Shown here: positions 46,710 to 60,047 of the stretch, piece after piece | Layout: every line of letters starts with the position of its first letter | Numbering within the stretch: the stretch's first letter is position 1 | Origin: Adiantum capillus-veneris | Lineage: Eukaryota; Streptophyta; Polypodiopsida; Polypodiales; Pteridaceae | Assembly: GCA_014529385.2 (NCBI GenBank) | Contig: CM043947.1 | Coordinates: 127,160,891 to 127,224,890, forward strand | Reading direction: 5' to 3' | DNA: 64,000 nucleotides | Notes under the pieces: model-generated | Database searches by the model: none | What the model was told of the DNA's origin: nothing | What the model saw: only the letters and a program-made list of their open reading frames with translations | Made by a program: the position numbers and the translations under genes

Positions 46710-46949
46710 ATGGATGAATGGCTGAAGGAATTCTCTAACTGGAGGACGGAAGAGGAGGAGACTAAGGAGGCACTAGCCGCCTTCATTGAAGTACTACTGC
46801 CAGGTTGTAGTGTAGTCAGTATTCAAGAGCCCCCATCTTGCGTTGCTGGTTCTAATCACAAATTGAGAGCATCAGGTGGGAGGTCTATGAAGTGCCATCA
46901 CTGCTATCAACCAACACATTCTGTCAATGAGTGCCAACAGAGGAAGTGA
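46710..46949 (+). CDS. Element B first ORF with a zinc knuckle
   Basis: 79 residues starting MDEWLKEFSNWRTEEEE, ending with a CCHC knuckle CHHCYQPTHSVNEC (CX2CX4HX4C) just before the stop. Such knuckles bind nucleic acid. Finding one ahead of the capsid-like region is unusual. The ORF may be the start of gag with a premature end. Confidence 0.55.
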   Translation: MDEWLKEFSNWRTEEEETKEALAAFIEVLLPGCSVVSIQEPPSCVAGSNHKLRASGGRSMKCHHCYQPTHSVNECQQRK

Positions 46950-47779
46950 AGAAAGAACGATGAGTTTTGCTTTTGAAAACTGCGGCACTCTCACGACAGT
47001 CAGATTTTCTGTAGCACCAAGTGTTTTCTCTCTAATGCTTTGAGAGGAGTCTTCAACTACATCAACCACAAAGTCTAAGTCGAGAGGCCTAAAGAATTTG
47101 GTGGACGCAAGTGGGCCTACACTCTCTCTAGGTCTGGAGAGTTCAAATAAATTTCGACCACCCAAGCGCCATCGCCGCATGTAGAATGGAAAGCCGATTG
47201 AGGTAGACTCTTCTCGCCCGGTCTGTTTTGAGCCTAATGTGGAGGATTGTGCAAACTTCTATAAGAGGTAGAAGTATGTGGTGAATGTGTCACCTCGTCA
47301 ACACCCGAGGTACGCAACCCTAGTGGTCAAGATCCTTTCCCTACACCCGACATGGATAATAACAATAGGCCATAAGTATTCCCTTTCCGTTTCTTGCAAC
47401 ACATGCATGTAAACGTGTATATTGATAGGAAGATATTCTACTAGCAAAAGATTGTTTTCTTTTTCGGAGCCGAGATGCTTGATGAAATCCTCAGATCTCC
47501 ATGTCCCATCATCTTGCCCCTTCTGGACTACTACCACTCTTTTGATGTAAGCATCTTCATTCTGTTCTAGCTTTGTGATCCATTCTTTATCCTGTTTTAA
47601 TCTATCCACCCAACCTTGTAAAAAGCCGCTAATAGCCGCTACTGTCATTAAGATTATAAAAAAAAAAGTTCATAATTTCTTGAGTCACTACCATGTCAAG
47701 TGTTTCTTTCCCCACGTTCAGTGGAAAGAAGGGATAAGATCTCACCACCGACTCTCTGGATGATTTCGACATCGCTTGT
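46950..47779. other. Interior gap of element B
   Basis: No convincing coding motif on the plus strand. Minus-strand open frames (for example 47,298-47,648) are probably chance. The region may be decayed gag. Confidence 0.45.
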
Positions 47780-48638
47780 GTGGTTTCCAACAAGGATGAT
47801 GACGCTTCACGGATTTGAATTTCTCCTCTACTGATGAAAGTAGAGGCCAAGTCCTGGTTCAATGCTTTGCCCCAAGCTACCAAAAATGCATGGGATGTGT
47901 TACGTGCTGCCTTTGTGAAGAGGTTTGGTGGAGGCACAACCTCGGAAAAGCTATGGTAGCTACTGACTGAATTGAAGCAGGGAGGTCTGCTAGAGTATGC
48001 TACCTACGAGTCCAAGTTTGTGGAATTATGGGAGAGATGGGTTGCCTCACTGGAGGAAGGCGAAGGAGCACCTAATTTCCTGAAGAAGGACCATTTCATT
48101 GCTGGCCTGGTCGCCGCTTAGAGAGAAGGTGAAGGGAAGGTTTCCTGCAACATATGAGTTGGGAGTAGAAGTAGCCTGCCTTAAAAACAAGAAGCTGCAC
48201 ATGCAAGCAAGAGTAAACGAGTCAGAGGAAACAAGCTCGGTCCGACCAACCCCAGTGACTGCAACAACCATTCATAGAGCCCAACCACAAGAGGCATCAG
48301 AGGAGCAGCAAGACCTGCTGAGTCGCATCACTACCCAACTAGAGAGTTTATCTGTGTATCTGGTGCAGCAAAGGCATGCACCTGTCAAAAATCCAGAACA
48401 AGGAAGAGGACAACAAAGGAGAAACCAAGAGTACCACTGCTACAATTTCGGGGAAGACGGCCATGGCATGTACTACTGCCCACATCCAAGAAAACAAAAT
48501 TTCAATAGAGGAGGGAGCCAGAATCAGATCTCTCCGCCGAGGGCAAGACCACCACCGCCCAGGCAACCAATCTCACCTGTTCAAGTCCCACCACAAGCCG
48601 TGCAACCACAGATAGCCCCACCAGTTCAATTCCTATAG
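47780..48638 (+). pseudogene. Element B gag: retrotransposon capsid domain and mutated zinc knuckle
   Basis: Reads KSWFNALPQATKNAWDVLRAAFVKRFG, then TELKQGGLLEYATYESKFVELWERW, then FLKKDHFIAGL. This is the Gypsy-type capsid fold. Stops lie after SEKLW (near 47,957) and after LVAA (48,119). The open frame from 48,099 continues through a Gln-rich segment to a knuckle CYNFGEDGHGMYYC, where the second Cys is Phe, and ends in a Pro-rich tail. Confidence 0.75.
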
Positions 48639-49896
48639 CCACCGATGCAACCACCGCCACAATCACCACTTACAGTCATCCTACGCCCACCACCAATTGG
48701 TACCCGCACACCAAGTATCATTGGTCTTGCATAATATGTCAAGATGAAGATAACAGAAGGAGGATCAAGAAAAAAGTTTATTCAAAGGACTGAAGCAGTG
48801 GAACAAGAGGTTAAAGAATCAAAAGATGCTACCCCAGTGGGGGAGGTAAGTCAAATAAATTGTGTTACAAATGTGAGTACATCTTTAACCCTGGATGAAA
48901 TAGGCACCAAAGCGATCAATCGATAGCATTGGGCGGTAAGGGTAAGAAGGTGTAAAGTGTTGATCAGGCCTTGCCAGAGTAAGATGAATGCAAAGAGCAT
49001 GGAAGATACAAGAGAAGAGGAAGAACAGCCTGCTAGCAAGGTTTTGCAGAAGATGGACAACATATCAAGCAAAAGGGAGGGCTTTGAAAACAGAAGCTTG
49101 TGCACCAGCATGGACCAAGGACAATATAGCAATCTAAAGGAATCTTGAATCAAGGAAGTTTCACTAGAAAACCATAACGAAGAGGTAAGCAAGAGTGAAG
49201 GTTTAGAGTTGGATATTGTTTCAGAGGCTTGGCAGCCAAGCAAGACTTTATTTTGTAAGGTCGTAGACTTAGAGATGGGTAATGCCTCTAGTCTACTGAA
49301 AGGTGTTATAAACTTGGAGATGGGTAATGCCTTCACTTTATGTGAGGGTGTTAAGAGTAAGTTTCATGATCAATATGTTGCCAACCTTTTAAGGATGTTC
49401 CAAACTCCTCCACAACACAACATTGTGTTTGCATGGGATGCATCAGGCCTATGGTTATGGTTAACCGCTAGAACATATAGAGGTAAGGTCAGCATGGAGA
49501 TAAGAGTTAAGGAGCCATGGATAGACAAAAAGGCTAAGATAAGAGTTAAGGAGCCATGGATAGACAAAATGCTGATAGAATGCAAGAATGAAGGCCTCAT
49601 TCCCAATTTGATGCAATTTTTTACAAACAGTGTATCCTCTCTATGGGAGAGATAAGTGGCTTATGCTTGTGTTTAAGCCGCAAGGTAGGTGGCTTACTAT
49701 CAACATCAGAAAAGAAAGCTGGCATGTTTGAGCACACCCAAGGGAAGCACGATGTGCTTGTAGGTTTTCCCAGTCACGACAATAAGCAAGGTTCTGAAGA
49801 CAACTGGAGCTCTGAAGACAATAAGCGAGGTTCTGAAGACAACTGAAGCTCACCACACCAACAAGGTGGCTATATATGGTGGATTCTTGGCACACT
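48639..49896 (+). pseudogene. Element B unrecognised coding-like region
   Basis: Broken open frames on the plus strand (48,744-48,926; 48,957-49,148; 49,209-49,655) show several short internal duplications, including MGNA twice and IRVKEPWIDK twice (49,498-49,570). No enzyme motif is seen. The duplicated 39-bp segment is AT/GA-rich. Confidence 0.4.
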
Positions 49897-49897
49897 C

Positions 49898-50236
49898 TTG
49901 GGAATCATAATTTTCAGTTCTGTCTTTGCAGGAGCCAAGATGCTCATTTCCCTTCTTGCTACTAGTGGTTACAAATTTGGTCCAATTTGGCATGCAAATT
50001 TTATTGTTCGGACACTGCAGACAATGATCCTATTTTTCACTTGGAATCCACGAGGACACTGGCACAAAGTTCTGGAAGCCATGGGCTTCCCATTTAATCA
50101 ACCGACACTATTCCAAGGAGCAGGCTATCACCGAGATCCATTGCAGATTCATGAATATCCCAGAAATCTCACCAATGGCCAAATGGAATGGCTAGTTCAG
50201 AAGGCAACTCGATATTGGCTCCTACAGATCAACTGA
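49898..50236 (+). CDS. Element B 3' ORF with a membrane-like segment
   Basis: 112 residues in the position just before the polypurine tract. The start, GIIIFSSVFAGAKMLISLLA, is hydrophobic and could span a membrane. The rest (HANFIVRTLQTMILFFTWNPRGHW, then RNLTNGQMEWLVQKATRYW) has one possible N-glycosylation site. Position and hydrophobic start recall extra 3' ORFs of plant LTR elements, but no known family is recognised. Confidence 0.4.
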   Translation: MGIIIFSSVFAGAKMLISLLATSGYKFGPIWHANFIVRTLQTMILFFTWNPRGHWHKVLEAMGFPFNQPTLFQGAGYHRDPLQIHEYPRNLTNGQMEWLVQKATRYWLLQIN

Positions 50237-50279
50237 AGAAGAATCAGAGTCAGTGCTAGAGACATAAATGCTTCTAGCC

Positions 50280-50290
50280 AAAGGGGAGGG
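50280..50290 (+). other. Polypurine tract of element B
   Basis: AAAGGGGAGGG lies four bases before the right LTR (TGATAGCC), the expected place for second-strand priming. Confidence 0.75.
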
Positions 50291-50294
50291 CTAA

Positions 50295-53207
<2,913 letters not shown>

Positions 53208-54730
53208 CCATCAAACACAGAATCTCCAACTTTTAGGAGGACGGCTGTACAAACACGGTAAGGTTGGGATATTGAGACTATGTGTACAGCCTGAAGACAC
53301 CACCTACTACCTCAAACAAGATCATATACAAAATACGGGATTTCACACTCATGAAACAGATACAGGCCAACGGTTACAAAGACTGGGTGTCTACTGCCAA
53401 ACATGGAATACAATGTCCATAAATATGTAAACTCCTATGATAGTTGTATAATACAGCCCCCAGTGAAACATGGCACAATGTTTTGTGTAGTACAAGCACC
53501 TAAATGGAGTGCTCACATAGTTGAGTACTTAAAAAAAAAAACCTTTCCAGCGGAATGGGGCAAAGCAAAAATGAAAACTGTCGAGGAAGAGGCCAAACAC
53601 TATCTGCTCATTGCCAACCAACTGCATAGGTGGGGAAAGGACAAACAATTACGGCTGTGTGCTACAAAAAGCAAATATTACGTCATCCTAGATCAAGCAC
53701 ACCCGAGACAACCCGGGGGACACTTCTCTGGTGATAAAACGGCAAAGCTAGTGCTACACTCTGGCATATGGTGGCCAACCCTGTTCATGGATGCAACGAC
53801 ATATGTCAAACAATGTGATGAATATCAACGCACAAAACCACCCCAAAGGAGAGATGAAATGCCACTGAGGCCAATGATGGGTGTACGTGCTTTTGCCAAA
53901 TGGGTCATTGACTTCATTGGTCCTATCATCCCTCTAGGATACATGACACACAAGCAATACATCATCGTAGCAACAGACTACATGACGAAATGGGCGGAAG
54001 CAAAAGCAACCCAAAAAAATGATGCAAGGACTACAACTCAGTTCCTTTTTGAAAACGTCTTTACGCGATATGGACTACCAATCGAAATAGTAAGCGATAG
54101 AGAAACACACTTTGTGAACGACGTCATTGAGAGCCTCCTTGACAAATTCATGGTGGTCCATCAAAGTCAGCACCCTATCATCTGCAAGCCAACGGACAGG
54201 CAGAGAGTACCAACAAAATCCTATGCATAGTGCTCACCAAGATAGTCAGTGACTCAAGAAATGATTGGGATCAAAAGCTACACACTGCCTTATGGGCTTA
54301 CCGCGTAGCTTTTAAAACTTCCATTGGAACGACTCCCTTTAACCTGGTATTCGGGATTAATGTGATACTGCCATTGGAATTCCTAATCAAATCCCTCAGA
54401 GTTGCAACACAATTAGAATGGATGAGCCATGACTAATAGGAAAGACTAGACACCCTAGAACAATTAGATGAAACTAAACTTAAAGCGATAGCTGGGATAT
54501 ATGCTCAGAAAAAGCTAATGAAATCTTTCCATGATCAACACGTGATTGGTAAGGAGTTCCAAAAAGGGGATTACGTTCTCATGTATAACCTAAAACAACA
54601 CTCCAAAAAACTCAAAAAGCGAGGAATGGGGCCTTTTGTGATCCATGATATATCGCAAAGTGGCGCCATCAAACTTGCAACATTCGCAGGAGAGGAGATG
54701 CCTAATTGGACGAGTGGTTTTGCAAGTTAA
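53208..54730 (+). pseudogene. Element A integrase
   Basis: After the target copy the frame resumes with LGGRLYKHGKVGILRLCV. The zinc-binding unit follows as HPRQPGGHFSGDKT, WWPTLF, YVKQCDEYQR, with the second Cys of CxxC changed to Tyr. The core has FAKWVIDFIGPI (first Asp), EIVSDRETHF (second Asp) and, after a frameshift near 54,170, NGQAESTNKIL (Glu). Then come DWDQKLHTALWAYR, TPFNLVFG and the C-terminal GDYVLMYN, KKRGMGPFVI. A single TAG lies at 54,227-54,229 in the other frame. The enzyme would insert cDNA in the nucleus. Confidence 0.88.
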
Positions 54731-55482
54731 AGAAATATCTTCTTCCGTTGACGCCAGAAGAACTCTCAACACTCCATGCAGTAGCTCAGCACAGACGTCA
54801 AGCACAGGACATTTGGGAACAAGCATAGCAGGAATCCAAACTCTGAATATTAATAAGCAGGGAACAAGCAAACTTCCAGAGGACAGAACAACAGGACGTG
54901 GCTATTGAGAATGCTCCGATAGCATCCATACAAACGGCGGCTTCATGGTTAGGAGGAATGGATCTACGCATTCAGTTACAACTTGCCGACGACACCACCG
55001 AAAGAGTGTTAGTGGACACATGGGCCAAAGCTAATGTGGTTAACTACTCCACTTTCAAAAAAATCACATAGGAACCTCTAATGCCCAACACTATGGGGTT
55101 CAAGGTCGCAAACAAAGGTACTATGGATAGTCTAGGCCACATAAATTTTCCAATCAACATTGATGAGACAGTTTATCTACATCAATTTAATGTGGTCGAA
55201 GATCAACATCTTAACGAAGCAGTTATTCTGATAGTGCCATGGATGCGCACTTATCAAGCCACACCAAACTGGCAGGACAACACTTTACTCATCGAAAACG
55301 AGGCCCAATCTTTAGCCATGCCATTCCTACAAACGGACCATGAATGGGAACCTCTACCATCACCACACACAGCAGCTCAGCGATCATCCACCACCATGGT
55401 CATGAAAATATGGATTAAGAAATCAATCATGGAAACCAAGCCTAGGCAATTGTGGATACCTAAACATCAAACCAATACACGT
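54731..55482 (+). pseudogene. Element A retropepsin-like domain downstream of integrase
   Basis: The integrase tail (LKKYLLPLTPEELSTLHAV) continues into EQQDVAIENAPIASIQ and LQLADDTTERVLVDTWAKANVV. This matches a retropepsin start (VLVDTGAKxN) with Gly changed to Trp. Further on, GHINFPINID, YLHQFNVVEDQHLNEAVIL and VPWMRTYQATPNW fit the second half (ILGxPWL). An in-frame TAG near 55,070 interrupts it. There is no LTR or other element border between integrase and this domain, so it seems part of the same polyprotein, in an unusual order. Confidence 0.65.
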
Positions 55483-56983
55483 TGGAGAGGGGGAATGGGG
55501 AACACACCCGACACACAAACAATGGCCCCTATACAGCTCAGGGTATTCACAACACCCCTGTCCTTTCGAAAAACACCTTCAAAAAAGACGATTCACACTA
55601 GCAGGGCCTCGCCTGCACTTCGTCGCCCAACGCACACACGCTCTGCACAATCCTCGGAAAATGATCACACCGATCTAGCCCGCTCCCACCTCTTCCACAA
55701 CTCGACACCTCTCTCTCTTTCTCTCTCACACACACAAGGGGCCCGGGGGCGCACATGCTCACACACACAGGCACCACACACCTTGTGGATGAGCAAAGAA
55801 GAAAGAGGGGAAGGGGGGAAAGACGACGCCAAAATTGGCAATCATAGCTTCTCCTTCAAAACAAAAACACATGTACAGGATCCATATGGTCTACTCATGG
55901 CCGCACTATAGCCATCACAGCTTCATACAGAGGGGCACAGACTTCCCACAAAGTTCGACTTCGTCGGCACACGCCTCGACAGAAAATCTAACTCTCCCTT
56001 TGCTTTGAAAGCCACTTTTCGTCTTGATAGCCTTCATTGGCTACCTCTCGTGCATGCCCTTCGCTCTTTCGAGCAGCTTCACGGATCACACCTTGCGTGC
56101 CGGCTTCGATCGCCGAGCACACGCGCACGAAGGTCTCCTTCTTCCTCCTTCTCAATTCCCCCCAGCAAGAAGGAAAAAAACCCTCCAGCCTTCCTTTCCC
56201 TTTCCATTTATAAGCAAGAGGATTTAAGAATTTGATTCATACGCCATGGGTGCTCGGACTTGCCGCATGATTTTTTTAGTCAGCTTCGCATCATGACGCC
56301 TCGACGGCCTCAAACGGCGTGTCCCAAACATAGAAAAAAAGCATCCGACCATCCACGTTCGCTATGAACTGTCGACCTCGACCAAGCATATCTCCATGCT
56401 CTGGACTCCGATTCAGGTGCCGTCGACTTTGACTAGCATCACATGCTGCATGCTACCCACCAGACACCTGGAGAGCTCGAGAAAACACCAAATGGTGTGT
56501 TTCCCAATGCGGTCCCCAACCGCCTCGAAACTGGCCCCTGTCAAACCTTGATTGTCCATTTCTCAATCCAAAAAGACCGGCATGCCCCACAACTCAAGCA
56601 CTTCCCATGTATGATATCACACCCGCCTTGACCAACCACATGTGCCCGCCCAATCCGGCGAGGATCTGCAAACGCATCCCACTTCAACTTGCCATATCTT
56701 GCACATCCGAGCTCCGTTTGACGAGCCATCTGGACCTGATCGAAAAACACATCAAGCACCACATTTCGGCACACAAAGCCATCACTTCGGACACATGAGG
56801 CCACCATCCAATTTAGCGCTTGGCAGCACACCCTTGGCCAAAAAACCATCATATGCATACATTTCCCGATCCACCTAACCACAGTTGCACTTCACAGCTG
56901 CATTATCACCTGGGCCTGCATCTGCTCGACCACATAGCCCCGCTTGTGCCCACTTCTATTGTCGATAGAATTTGGCTGTACCA
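55483..56983 (-). repeat. 3' LTR of element C (1,501 bp)
   Basis: Includes CT/CA-rich parts and a long central part (about 55,998-56,754) that has no counterpart in the other LTR. On the minus strand a purine tract AGGGGGTGGG lies just outside its start (about 56,990-56,999). Confidence 0.8.
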
Positions 56984-56999
56984 TCATTGCCCACCCCCT

Positions 57000-57078
57000 G
57001 GTTGAGCATTTATGCTCAACCAAAAGCATACTCACCCAAAAGCATACCCACCCCCTGGTTGAGCATTTATGCTCAACC
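57000..57078. repeat. Duplicated hairpin next to the 3' LTR of element C
   Basis: Two copies, 57,000-57,021 and 57,057-57,078, of GGTTGAGCAT, two bases, then ATGCTCAACC: perfect 10-base arms. The repeat period is 57 bp. Confidence 0.9.
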
Positions 57079-57247
57079 AAAAGCATACTCACTACACACC
57101 AAAACAGCATAACCTTACCAACACTGAGAAAACCACCAAACTAACCACAAAAAGCATACCTCAACCTGTATGTACACTATATACATAGCTTCTGCTGCTG
57201 TAGGTCTTCCTTTAGGCGGGTTGCCCAACCCCCTGCTTTACCTGTCA

Positions 57248-58395
57248 TTAACCGCCTAGGTCAAACACCATGTATTGGTCTCTTCCATCCACCTGTAACA
57301 CCCTTGCATAATGCCATACCAGGGCACATAGCCAACTGCATACCCAAACCGTTAGTAGCGTACTTCTATTATTCCATGCACCCCATGGCATACTGCCTGC
57401 TTGCAACAAAGCACCTCCAAGAACACCAAATAGAGCACCATCGTGCTCACCATCCAAAGACATACCTGCAGCACACTTGCACCAAACAAACCTGACATAT
57501 CTAACATTCTTAACCCACCCTCCCAACCATGTAAAGCTAGATCCTCATCCAACAAGTCCTGTACCTGCTCAACATCCCACTGCACAGCCGCTTTTATCAG
57601 CATTCCTTTCAACCACCATTCACAAACCCCTTTAGAAAGCTCGGACACAATCTAGGAATCCGTATTTTCTGCCACCATAGAGTGCACTTGCTGCATAGGA
57701 AGCACCTCTCTCTTTGGCTCCATGCTTGCCTTCTCATCTGCATTGCACTCAATCCCAACATCATCGAGATCCCCCTCATCAATCGTCCCTTCAAGGTCTA
57801 CCAACACCACCTGCCTGTCGGCTTCTATTACTTGCCCTTCAAGCATCTCCTCTACTGCTGCATCATGCTCCATCAAGGAAGAGAGAAACTCGTTCTCTAT
57901 CGCATTATCCTCATCTTCTCCCATAGGAAAGGTTGCTTCATCCCTCTTGGCAAAAATCTGCACGTATTGCACTACCATGGCATACTCCACTGCCACTTTC
58001 ATCAGCATGACCATTAACATGGCCATGCACATCACCTTCACCTGCATAGTATCACCCATAGGCTCGGGCTCCTCCACTTGGTCTCCATTGAACATAATGG
58101 TTTGCACCGATCCTTGCTCTTCACATGCATTCACCGCATCTCCACTCACTTGCAAGAGATCAAAATCATCATACCTTGACTGTGAGGACTTGGTCTCCCA
58201 ACTCGTGTCAGCGTCCATAGAGCTATTATCACTCGACCCAGTCTCTTCCTCTGTCTCAAGCGCAAGAATATCCCCTAGCTTCATTGCTTCAATTTCATCT
58301 ACAAACCGCACTCTTTGACCTTTACCACCACTCGATGGAGCTTGAACCGCCATACCTTTACTTGGAAGCACATCCTTTGCCTGATCGGGAACCAC
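57248..58395 (-). pseudogene. Element C downstream ORFs, acidic, unknown
   Basis: The 247-codon frame 58,395-57,652 is acidic, with a Met/Val-rich hydrophobic stretch in the middle (MQVKVMCMAMLMVMLMKVAV), which could span a membrane. A further frame (57,648-57,352) reads KAAVQWDVEQVQDLLDEDLALHGWEGG. No enzyme motif is found. It follows gag directly on the minus strand, separated by a stop. Confidence 0.45.
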
Positions 58396-59090
58396 CTATA
58401 TATCTTCCACAATTGGAGCCGCTCTAGCTGGCATCCTCGGCATAGGAACCACCCTGTCTTTCTGTAGCCAAAGAACCCTTGGTTCTTCACGCACCTGCAC
58501 TTCTCTTTGCACCACCTGCGGCTCTCCTACCACCGTCTCACACTGCCTTGGCTTCACCACACTTGGAAAACCTTTCCTAGCCTCACGCTTCTTTAAAATC
58601 TTCTTGGTCTGCCCTCTCGCTAGAGCTACCACCTCTTCATACGACATTGGACCATCTATTTTCACTTTATCTTGCACCTCCTCATGCAGGCAATCCATGA
58701 ACTTACACAATTTCAAAAAACTGGCATTTTCTGCAGCAGTTACTTCCCCCAAAGAGCTTCGAACTCCCACTCGAATGCTTGAAAATCTCCCTCCAAGCTT
58801 TGCTTCAAACTGTCCAGCTTCCGCTTTACCTCATCTAGCTGCGCATCCGCAACGAACTTGGTTCGAAAAGCTGCCTCTAGGGCTTCACAATCTGCCTTTC
58901 CTTCTTCACCAAGGCTATCGAACCATAGCTTTGCTTTACCACGAACCAGGAGTGGGAACACCTGTACCGCACCATCTTCTCTCGATAGACTGCTTTCGAA
59001 CACGAACAATCCGTAGTCTTGAAGCCAAGTTTCCGCATCTTCAACCCCAGTGAAAATGGGAAATCCTACCCAAGCCATCACTAGCAGCAC
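58396..59090 (-). pseudogene. Element C gag (capsid domain)
   Basis: Frame 59,090-58,740 reads FPIFTGVEDAETWLQDYGLFVF, LLVRGKAKLWFDSLGEEGKADCEALEAAFRTKF, and LKQSLEGDFQAFEWEFEAL, a Gypsy-type capsid. It shifts to frame 58,770-58,396: FLKLCKFMDCLHEEVQDKVKI, SYEEVVALARG, then a basic tail. No zinc knuckle is visible. The protein would package RNA of this element or be a decoy for a helper. Confidence 0.75.
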
Positions 59091-59162
59091 CTTCTCTTCA
59101 AAGGCCGCACCTTTGGTATCACCAAAATCACCGCTTTGACATCAACTAGGAGCATCAACATA

Positions 59163-59181
59163 CTTCTCAGTGGGGGTACCA
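59163..59181 (-). other. Primer-binding site of element C
   Basis: The minus strand reads TGGTACCCCCACTGAGAAG, about five bases after the LTR end. Close to the primer site of element B. Confidence 0.65.
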
Positions 59182-59186
59182 GAAGA

Positions 59187-59923
59187 TGGAGAGGGGGAAT
59201 GGGGAACACACCCGACACACAAACAATGGCCCCTATATAGCTCAGGGTATTCACATCACCCCTGTCCTCTCGAAAAACACCTTCAAAAAAGACGATTCAC
59301 ACTAGCAGGGCCTCACCTGCACTTCGCCCAACACACACACACACTTTGCACAATCCTCGGACAACGATCACACCGATCTAGCCCGCTCCCAGATCTTCCA
59401 CAACTCGACACCTCTCTCTCTTTCTCTCTCTCACACACACAGGGCCCGGGGGCGCACACGCTCACACACACCGGCACCACACACCTTGGGGACGAGCGAA
59501 TAAGAAAGAGGGGAAGGGGGGAAAGACAACGCCAAAATCGGCAATCATAGCTTCTCCTTCAAAACAAAAACACCTGTAGAGGATCCATATGGTCTACTCA
59601 TGGCCGCACTATAGCCATCACGGCTTTATACAGAGGGGCACAGACTTCCCTCAAAGTTCGACTTCGTCGGCACACGCCTCGACAGAAAATCTAACTCTCC
59701 GGCACCACATTTTGGCACACAAAACCATCACTTCGGACACATGAGTCCGCCATCCAATTTAGCGCCTAGCAGCACACCCTTTGCCAAAAAACCATCATAT
59801 GCATACATTTCCCAATCCACCTAACCACAATGGCACTTCACAGCTGCACCTGGGCCTACCTCTGCTCGACCACATAGCCCCGCTTGTGCCCACTTCTATC
59901 GCCGACAGCATTTGGTTGTACCA
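59187..59923 (-). repeat. 5' LTR of element C (737 bp)
   Basis: Aligns with the left LTR on both sides of a 757-bp gap, which lies between CTAACTCTCC and GCACCACATTT. It ends TTTGGTTGTACCA. Confidence 0.8.
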
Positions 59924-59927
59924 ACGT

Positions 59928-60047
59928 ACACATACATTGCCTACACAGAAATTAAACCACCACAAATTGCCCACCGCTGTTGTCAAACGGCCTAACCCAA
60001 TGGACCACTATCTTCTTGTTCCTGACCCTCTGTTGTTGCTCTTGTAG
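59928..60047 (+). pseudogene. C-terminal end of the element A polyprotein
   Basis: After removal of element C and one ACGT, the frame of the retropepsin-like region runs on for about 40 codons (KLNHHKLPTAVVKRPNP) to TAG at 60,045-60,047. This supports the view that 53.2-60.0 kb is one coding unit. Confidence 0.6.

Larger units (their letters stand above)
55483..59923 (-). mobile_element. Element C: non-autonomous LTR retrotransposon nested in A
   Basis: Direct repeats at 55,483-56,983 and 59,187-59,923 start TGGAGAGGGGGAATGG and end in GTACCA on the plus strand. The target duplication ACGT is at 55,479-55,482 and 59,924-59,927. The primer site on the minus strand (59,163-59,181) and the gag on the minus strand set the direction. 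The interior has gag and acidic ORFs only. The right LTR lacks about 757 bp present in the left. Confidence 0.85.

Noticed and set aside
57682-58318. Plus-strand frames of up to 198 codons in element C
   Set aside because: Opposite the 247-codon acidic minus-strand frame; Ser/Thr-rich complement of an acidic protein, no motifs.
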